Assembly: GCF_014651695.1 (NCBI RefSeq) | Contig: NZ_BMXJ01000007.1 | Coordinates: 326,509-390,508, forward strand | Reading direction: 5' to 3' | Length of the DNA stretch: 64,000 nt | From: Nocardiopsis terrae | Lineage (GTDB): Bacteria; Actinomycetota; Actinomycetes; Streptosporangiales; Streptosporangiaceae | Shown: positions 59,375-64,000 of the stretch, piece by piece | How positions within the stretch are numbered: position 1 is the stretch's first letter | Layout of the letters: each line of letters opens with the position of its first letter | The notes under the pieces: generated by a model | Database searches by the model: none | What the model saw: only the letters and a program-made list of their open reading frames with translations | Told to the model about the DNA's origin: nothing | Program-made: the position numbers and the translations under genes

Positions 59375-61895
59375 CGGTCCGCCTCTCCTCTTCGTCACCG
59401 CTGTCCACCGCCCGCAGGGTGAACACCATCGTCAGTCCGCCGCCGGGGGTGTCCTCGGGGGCGAGGGTGCCGTGCATCGCCTCAACGAAACCACGCGCCA
59501 CGGCCAACCCCAGACCCACCCCCGTGCCCTGGGGGGCGTCGCCCAGACGTTGGAAGGCCTCGAACATCCGCTGCTTGGCCTCGTCCGAGACCCCCGGTCC
59601 GCGGTCCACCACCCGCAACTGCACGCTCTCGCCGTGCGCGCTCGCCGCCACCAGCACCGGTGTCCGGGGGTCGGGGTTGTACCGCACCGCGTTGGTGACC
59701 ACGTTGGCCACGGCCCGGTCCAGCAGGCCCGCGTCCACCCGCACTCGCGGCAGGCCCTCCGGGACGTCCACCACGACCGCGTCGCCGGGCACCCCCAGCA
59801 GGGTCGCCGGGAGGACCTCGTCCAACGCGACCGCGCGGAGCTTGGGCCGCACACTGTCGGTCTGCACCCTGCTCATGTCCAACAGGTTCCCGATGAGCCG
59901 GTTCAGCCGGTCCGCCGACTCCTCGACGGTCTCCAACAGCTCCGCGCGGTCCTGCGCGGAGAGTTCGATGTCGGTGGCCCGCAGGCTGGACACACTCGCC
60001 TTGATGGAGGTCAGCGGGGTGCGCAGGTCGTGCGAGACCGCAGCCAGCAGCGCCGTGCGAATCCGGTTGCCCGCCACCTGACCGCGCGCTTCGGCCGCGT
60101 CCCAGGCCAGACGCCTGTGCTCCAGGGCGATGCCCACGTGTGTGGCGAAGGCGCCCAGCACCCCCCGGTCGGCGGCGGGCATCACCCGGCCGCGCAACCC
60201 CAGCGCCACGGTGTCGGAGACCGACACCAGGGCGTCCGCCTCCTCCGGGGACTCACAGGCCGGGGCGCCCACACTGTGCACCGCGTGCCAGCGGCCGTCG
60301 TCCAACCGCTCCAGCAGGGTCGCCGACCGCTGCCCGAAGGTCTCCCGGATCCGCCGCAGCAGCGCCTGGAGCGGTTCGTTCCCGGACAGCACACTCGCCG
60401 CCAACAGGGTGATCGCGTCCGCCTCGGCCCGGCCGCGCGCCGCCTGCGCCGAGCGGCGGGCCGCCATCTCCACCATCACCGCCACCAGTGACCCCACCAG
60501 CACGAACACCGCCATCGCCAGGAAGTTGTCCAGGGACACCGAGGGCCGTCCGTGCAGCGGCGACAGCAGCACCGTGAGCAGGACCGCGCTCCACAGGGCC
60601 GAGGCCAGAGCCGGGCGCAGACCCCCCACTGCGGCGGTGACCACCGTGATGAGCAGCAACAGCAGGGGATCCGAGGCCGGGCCGACCCCGTCGAAGACCG
60701 GCAGCGCCAACACGAGGGTGAGCAGGAGCGGGGCCATCAGCGCCAGCGCCCATCCCCAGACCCTGCGGTGCCCGTTCAGGCCCCGGCCCGGTGCGGGTAG
60801 CGGCCAGCGGCCCCGGCCCACCTCCTCGTGCGTGACGATGTGCACGTCGATGTCACCGGACTCCCGCGCCACGATCGTGCCCACCCCGGGCCCGAACACG
60901 TACTGCCAGGCGCGGCGGCGCGAGGAACCGAGGACGATCTGGGTGGCGTGGACGCCGCGTGCGAACTCCAGCAGGGCCGAGGGCACGTCGGCCCCGACCA
61001 CCTGGTGGTAGGTGGCGCCCAGCTCGGCGAGCAGGCGTCGTTGCCGCAGCAGCTCACCGGTGGGCCGTTCACCGATTCCGTTCGGCGGGACCACGTGCAC
61101 CGCGAGCAGGTGGCTCGGCTGTGGACGGCCGCTGCGGGAACGGGCCGCGACCCGGGCGGCGCGGCGGATCAGCGTCTCGCCTTCGGGCCCCCCGGTCAGC
61201 GCCACCACGACACGCTCCCGTGCCTCCCAGGTGTTGCGGATCTCGTGTTCGCCCCGGTAGCGGGCGAGCCCCTCCTCGACCCGGTCGGCGGTCCAGAGCA
61301 GGGCGAGTTCGCGCAGGGCCGCCAGGTTGCCCTCGCGGTAGAAGTCGGCCAGCGCCGCGTCCACCCGCTCCGCGGGGTGCAGGTCGCCGCGGGCCATCCG
61401 GCGACGCAGCTCCTGGGGGGTGACGTCGACGAGTTCGATCTCCTCCGCCTCGCGCACCACCCGGTCGGGGACGGTGTACTCGGGCCGCACACCGGTGATC
61501 TGGTGGACGACGTCGTAGAGGGAGTCCAGGTGGTGGACGCCCACCGTGGACAGCACGTCGATCCCCGCGTTGAGGAGCTCTTCCACGTCCTGCCAGCGGG
61601 TGGGGTTGGGGGCTCCGGGACCGTTGGGCCGGGCCAGGTCGTCGACGAGGACCAGTTGGGGTGCGCGGGTGATCACCGCGGCGGTGTCCACCGAACCGGA
61701 GGGGTGCGGCGGGAGGGTCTCCAGGCCTTCGAGGAGCTCCGAGGTGTGGAGCCGGCGGTGGGTGTGCACCGCGCCGACCACGACGTCGGCCCCGAGTTCG
61801 GCCCGGCGGCGCGCCTCGGCCAGCGCGTGGTGGGTGGTTCCGACACCGGGGGCGGAACCCAGGTGGATGCGGAGTCTTCCTTTCACGTTTCCCAT
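59355..61895 (-). CDS. kdpD: Sensor kinase KdpD with altered Walker A motif
   Basis: An 846-residue sensor with the KdpD order: an N-terminal KdpD domain, a USP-like domain around residues 230-360, four membrane segments near 400-500, a GAF-like region and the kinase with VSHDLRTPLTS (His622) and NVVTNAVRYNP. The N-terminal ATP loop reads GSAPGVGTTHH, with Thr20 in place of the usual Lys (GVGKT), and Walker B-like VLVDDLARPN replaces VLVDELAHTN. ATG 61895 is used; the frame extends to 62048 without support. It senses K+ limitation or c-di-AMP in other bacteria. Confidence 0.92.
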   Translation of the reverse strand: MGNVKGRLRIHLGSAPGVGTTHHALAEARRRAELGADVVVGAVHTHRRLHTSELLEGLETLPPHPSGSVDTAAVITRAPQLVLVDDLARPNGPGAPNPTRWQDVEELLNAGIDVLSTVGVHHLDSLYDVVHQITGVRPEYTVPDRVVREAEEIELVDVTPQELRRRMARGDLHPAERVDAALADFYREGNLAALRELALLWTADRVEEGLARYRGEHEIRNTWEARERVVVALTGGPEGETLIRRAARVAARSRSGRPQPSHLLAVHVVPPNGIGERPTGELLRQRRLLAELGATYHQVVGADVPSALLEFARGVHATQIVLGSSRRRAWQYVFGPGVGTIVARESGDIDVHIVTHEEVGRGRWPLPAPGRGLNGHRRVWGWALALMAPLLLTLVLALPVFDGVGPASDPLLLLLITVVTAAVGGLRPALASALWSAVLLTVLLSPLHGRPSVSLDNFLAMAVFVLVGSLVAVMVEMAARRSAQAARGRAEADAITLLAASVLSGNEPLQALLRRIRETFGQRSATLLERLDDGRWHAVHSVGAPACESPEEADALVSVSDTVALGLRGRVMPAADRGVLGAFATHVGIALEHRRLAWDAAEARGQVAGNRIRTALLAAVSHDLRTPLTSIKASVSSLRATDIELSAQDRAELLETVEESADRLNRLIGNLLDMSRVQTDSVRPKLRAVALDEVLPATLLGVPGDAVVVDVPEGLPRVRVDAGLLDRAVANVVTNAVRYNPDPRTPVLVAASAHGESVQLRVVDRGPGVSDEAKQRMFEAFQRLGDAPQGTGVGLGLAVARGFVEAMHGTLAPEDTPGGGLTMVFTLRAVDSGDEEERRTDAGPGR

Positions 61896-62046
61896 TGTGG
61901 GTCCGGGGGCGTGCTCCCGGTTCGGTTCCGGTGTGATCCCGGCGACTCCGGGTGACCGGAAGTGGACTGTCGCTGCCTTCGTGCGGCTTGTGTCCGATAG
62001 AACTGGATGGCCCTTTTCGACAGCGCACACCACGAGGTACCTCCCC

Positions 62047-62970
62047 ATGGGACAACCCCCGCCCCCGTACGGCCCGCAGGACCCCTCCCAGGGGCGGCCC
62101 GGCCAGTTCCCGGGGCAGCCCGGCCCGCCGCCGCAGGGGCCGCCGCCCGGCCGTGTACCGCAGGGGCCCTTCCCGGGGCACCCTGGTCAGCCGCAGCAGG
62201 GGATGCCGCCGCAGGGTCCGCCTCCCGGGCAGTACCCGCCGCCGGGGCAGTACCCGCCCGGCCACGGCCCGCAGGGCCCGGGAGCCGGCGCACCCGGGAA
62301 GAGCAGGACCGGGTTGATCATCGGCGGCGCGGTCGGGGCGGTGGTGCTGGCGGTCATCGGCGGCACCCTGGTGTACGTCAACTCCGGCGGTGACTACCTC
62401 GCACTGCCCGACGACTGCTCGGAGGTGGTCGGTGACGACCTCCTGAACGACGTCTTCGAAGGTACGGTCCCGAGCCTGGACGGTGAGTTCACCCGGGAGG
62501 GCGCCGCCGAGGAGGGCCTCCACGGCATGCTGTTCTGCTCGGGTTCGGAGAACGGGGTGGAGTTGGGCGTCCACGTCCAGTTGTACGACCGCGAGGCGTC
62601 GGACCGGGAGTCGGACATGGACCGCGCCTTCGACATGGAGGGCGACGGGGGCGACCTGATCCAGGACGAGGAGATCCCGCCCGGCGAGGTCACCGAGCAC
62701 TCCTTCGGCACGGACGTCAGCACGGTCCAGATCCTGTGGGACGAACCGTCGATCGGGGACCGGAGCCTCGTCGTCGGGTCGGTCGATCCCGGCGGTGACT
62801 ACATGTCGCAGTTCGGTATGGGTGTCGCCCGGCAGGAGAACGCGGTCCTCGCCCTGACCGTCGACTACTCCGGAGCCTCGTCGAGCCCGGAGATCGAGGA
62901 GATCTACGACAGGACCGAGGCGGCGCTGGGGGCCGTGGCCGAACAGCTCCCGCGGGTGGCCGAGAGGTAG
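62047..62970 (+). CDS. Proline-rich single-pass membrane protein
   Basis: A 307-residue protein. Residues ~1-95 are Pro/Gly/Gln repeats (PPQGPPPG, GQYPPPGQYPPG). A membrane helix follows at about residues 97-118 (GLIIGGAVGAVVLAVIGG), then a ~185-residue extracytoplasmic domain with CSEVV and LFCSG cysteines that may pair. Pro-rich N-termini with a single anchor are common in actinobacterial envelope proteins. No family is recognised. GAGGT lies 9 bp before ATG 62047. It is divergent from kdpD by 151 bp. Confidence 0.75.
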   Translation: MGQPPPPYGPQDPSQGRPGQFPGQPGPPPQGPPPGRVPQGPFPGHPGQPQQGMPPQGPPPGQYPPPGQYPPGHGPQGPGAGAPGKSRTGLIIGGAVGAVVLAVIGGTLVYVNSGGDYLALPDDCSEVVGDDLLNDVFEGTVPSLDGEFTREGAAEEGLHGMLFCSGSENGVELGVHVQLYDREASDRESDMDRAFDMEGDGGDLIQDEEIPPGEVTEHSFGTDVSTVQILWDEPSIGDRSLVVGSVDPGGDYMSQFGMGVARQENAVLALTVDYSGASSSPEIEEIYDRTEAALGAVAEQLPRVAER

Positions 62971-62989
62971 GCACGGCCGGGAAACGGGC

Positions 62990-64000
62990 TCAGGCTTCGG
63001 GAATGAGCTTGCCCGGGTTGAGCACGCCCTCCGGGTCCAGCGCCGCCTTCACCGCGCGCAGCACCTCGGCGCCCAGCGGACCCAGCTCGGCCGTCATCCA
63101 CGGCCGGTGGTCGGTGCCCACGGCGTGGTGGTGGGTGATCGTTCCGCCGTTGGCGACGATCGCGTCCGAGGACGCACGCTTGGCGCGGTCCCAGCGCCCG
63201 GCCGGGTCCTCGCCCGCACCCGTGGCCACGGTGAAGTACAGCGAGGCGCCGGTCGCGTAGGTGTGCGAGACGTGGCACTGGACTACGGCGCCGCTCTCGT
63301 CGTCGTCCAGGGCGCCGGTCAGCGCGCCCACCACCGCCGCGTGCAGCGGTAGCAGGTCGCTCCAGGAGGCGGCGGTCTCCAGGGTCTCGGCGAGGACGCC
63401 CGCGGACAGCAGGGTGTCGCGCAGGTAGGGCGCGTGGAAGCGGGTCTCGCGCCAGTGCGCCACGGGTTCCGGGCCCAGCGGGGTGCCCCCCGCGGCCTCC
63501 AGCAGCCGCCGCACCACCGCCGATCGTGACTCGACCTCGGAGTCCGTCCCCTCGAAACCCAGCACCGCCTGGCAGCCGGGGACGGCCTCACGGCCGCCGA
63601 GGGCCGCGTTCACGAAGGTCTCGGTCTCGTCGGAGAGCCGGGCCATGGTGGGCCGGGTGTCCGACTGCGCGAGAGTGCGCAGCGCATCGACCCCGGTGGC
63701 GTAGTCGGGGAAGGACCAGGCCTCGTCCAGAACCCGCTCCGGCCTGGGCCGCACCCGCACGGCCACCTCGGTGATCACGCCCAGGGTGCCCTCCGAACCC
63801 ACCAGGAGCCGGCGCAGGTCGGGCCCGGCGGCCGAGGCCGGCGGGCCACCGGCCTCCAGGGTGCCGCGCGGGGTGGCGACCCGCAGGCCCACCACCATGT
63901 CCTCGAAGCGGCCGTATCCGGCGGAGGCCTGACCGCTGGACCGGGTGGCGGCGTACCCGCCGATGGTCGCGTACTCGTAGCTCTGCGGCATGTGCCCGAG
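62990..64000 (-). CDS. FAD-linked oxidase, alkyl-DHAP synthase-like (5' end beyond window)
   Basis: The last 336 or so codons of an FAD-binding oxidase; the frame runs out of the right edge. Visible are YATIGGYAATRSSGQASAGYGRFEDMVVG (the flavin-binding PP-loop region, split), LLVGSEGTLGVITEVAVRVRP, ITHHHAVGTDHRPW (the His-rich site of alkyldihydroxyacetonephosphate synthase-like members), and the end EGVLNPGKLIPEA. It could oxidise a hydroxy acid or, less likely in bacteria, make an ether lipid precursor. Its start and neighbours lie outside. Confidence 0.85.
   Translation of the reverse strand, partial: LGHMPQSYEYATIGGYAATRSSGQASAGYGRFEDMVVGLRVATPRGTLEAGGPPASAAGPDLRRLLVGSEGTLGVITEVAVRVRPRPERVLDEAWSFPDYATGVDALRTLAQSDTRPTMARLSDETETFVNAALGGREAVPGCQAVLGFEGTDSEVESRSAVVRRLLEAAGGTPLGPEPVAHWRETRFHAPYLRDTLLSAGVLAETLETAASWSDLLPLHAAVVGALTGALDDDESGAVVQCHVSHTYATGASLYFTVATGAGEDPAGRWDRAKRASSDAIVANGGTITHHHAVGTDHRPWMTAELGPLGAEVLRAVKAALDPEGVLNPGKLIPEA

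Noticed and set aside
1..64000. CRISPR arrays, tRNA or rRNA genes, insertion sequences
   Set aside because: I looked for spaced direct repeats, rRNA-like blocks, CCA-ended clover-leaf genes and transposase motifs and found none. A dedicated tRNA or CRISPR search could not be run here.

Overview
The window is very high-GC DNA, dense with genes whose codons end in G or C. It reads as the chromosome of a filamentous actinomycete. A complete cvnABCD conservon, a GuaB1-type GMP reductase, a stand-alone LigD-type polymerase, an EF-G2-like GTPase, paired DprE1/DprE2 enzymes and many GTG starts fit Streptosporangiales such as Nocardiopsis. The genus is an inference. I recognised no rRNA, tRNA, insertion sequence or CRISPR array.

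Layout. 0-4.4 kb: the end of an unknown gene, its terminator, a TPP riboswitch and a three-gene ECF thiamine/HMP transporter, then an enoyl-CoA hydratase. 4.7-7 kb: a Ser/Thr kinase with membrane segments at its C-terminus. 7.1-9.2 kb: etfBA behind a promoter region rich in short palindromes. 9.3-11 kb: a LigD-like polymerase and a CYTH protein facing each other across a nearly perfect 60-bp palindrome. 11.1-20.6 kb: an envelope glycan block with two methyltransferases, a GT-C-like membrane protein, an acyltransferase, a DUF3068 protein and the decaprenylphosphoryl-arabinose trio UbiA, DprE1 and DprE2. Three copies of one 14-bp box lie in its two divergent promoter regions. 20.7-26.5 kb: a TetR/MFS pair, a second MFS transporter and two MpaB-like oxygenase paralogues. 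26.7-30.8 kb: the conservon. 31.2-38 kb: a VanZ/RDD protein, UppP with a repeat tail, a DUF3592 protein, and a TetR/YhgE-Pip/degenerate ATPase group.

38-44 kb: an M23 peptidase, endonuclease V, GuaB1, a CDP-alcohol phosphotransferase and a second acyltransferase. 44-54.6 kb: M20 and M48 hydrolases, EF-G2, a CPBP protease, an alpha/beta hydrolase, an MFS transporter, a secreted coiled-coil protein and peptide deformylase. 54.7-58.7 kb: two genes resembling aminoglycoside-modifying enzymes, a degenerate CbiX-like protein, a long lower-GC gap and a frameshifted cupin gene. 58.7-64 kb: KdpE/KdpD without kdpFABC in view, a proline-rich membrane protein and a truncated FAD-linked oxidase.

The most interesting material is the 11.1-20.6 kb envelope block. 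Its genes look functionally linked, its divergent promoters share an operator-like box, and its DprE1 has alanine where mycobacterial DprE1 has the benzothiazinone-reactive cysteine. Next come several proteins of known families with altered key residues: KdpD with a Walker A Lys-to-Thr change, an ABC ATPase lacking its catalytic motifs, and a CbiX-like protein lacking its metal-binding histidines. UppP also carries an unusual octapeptide-repeat tail.
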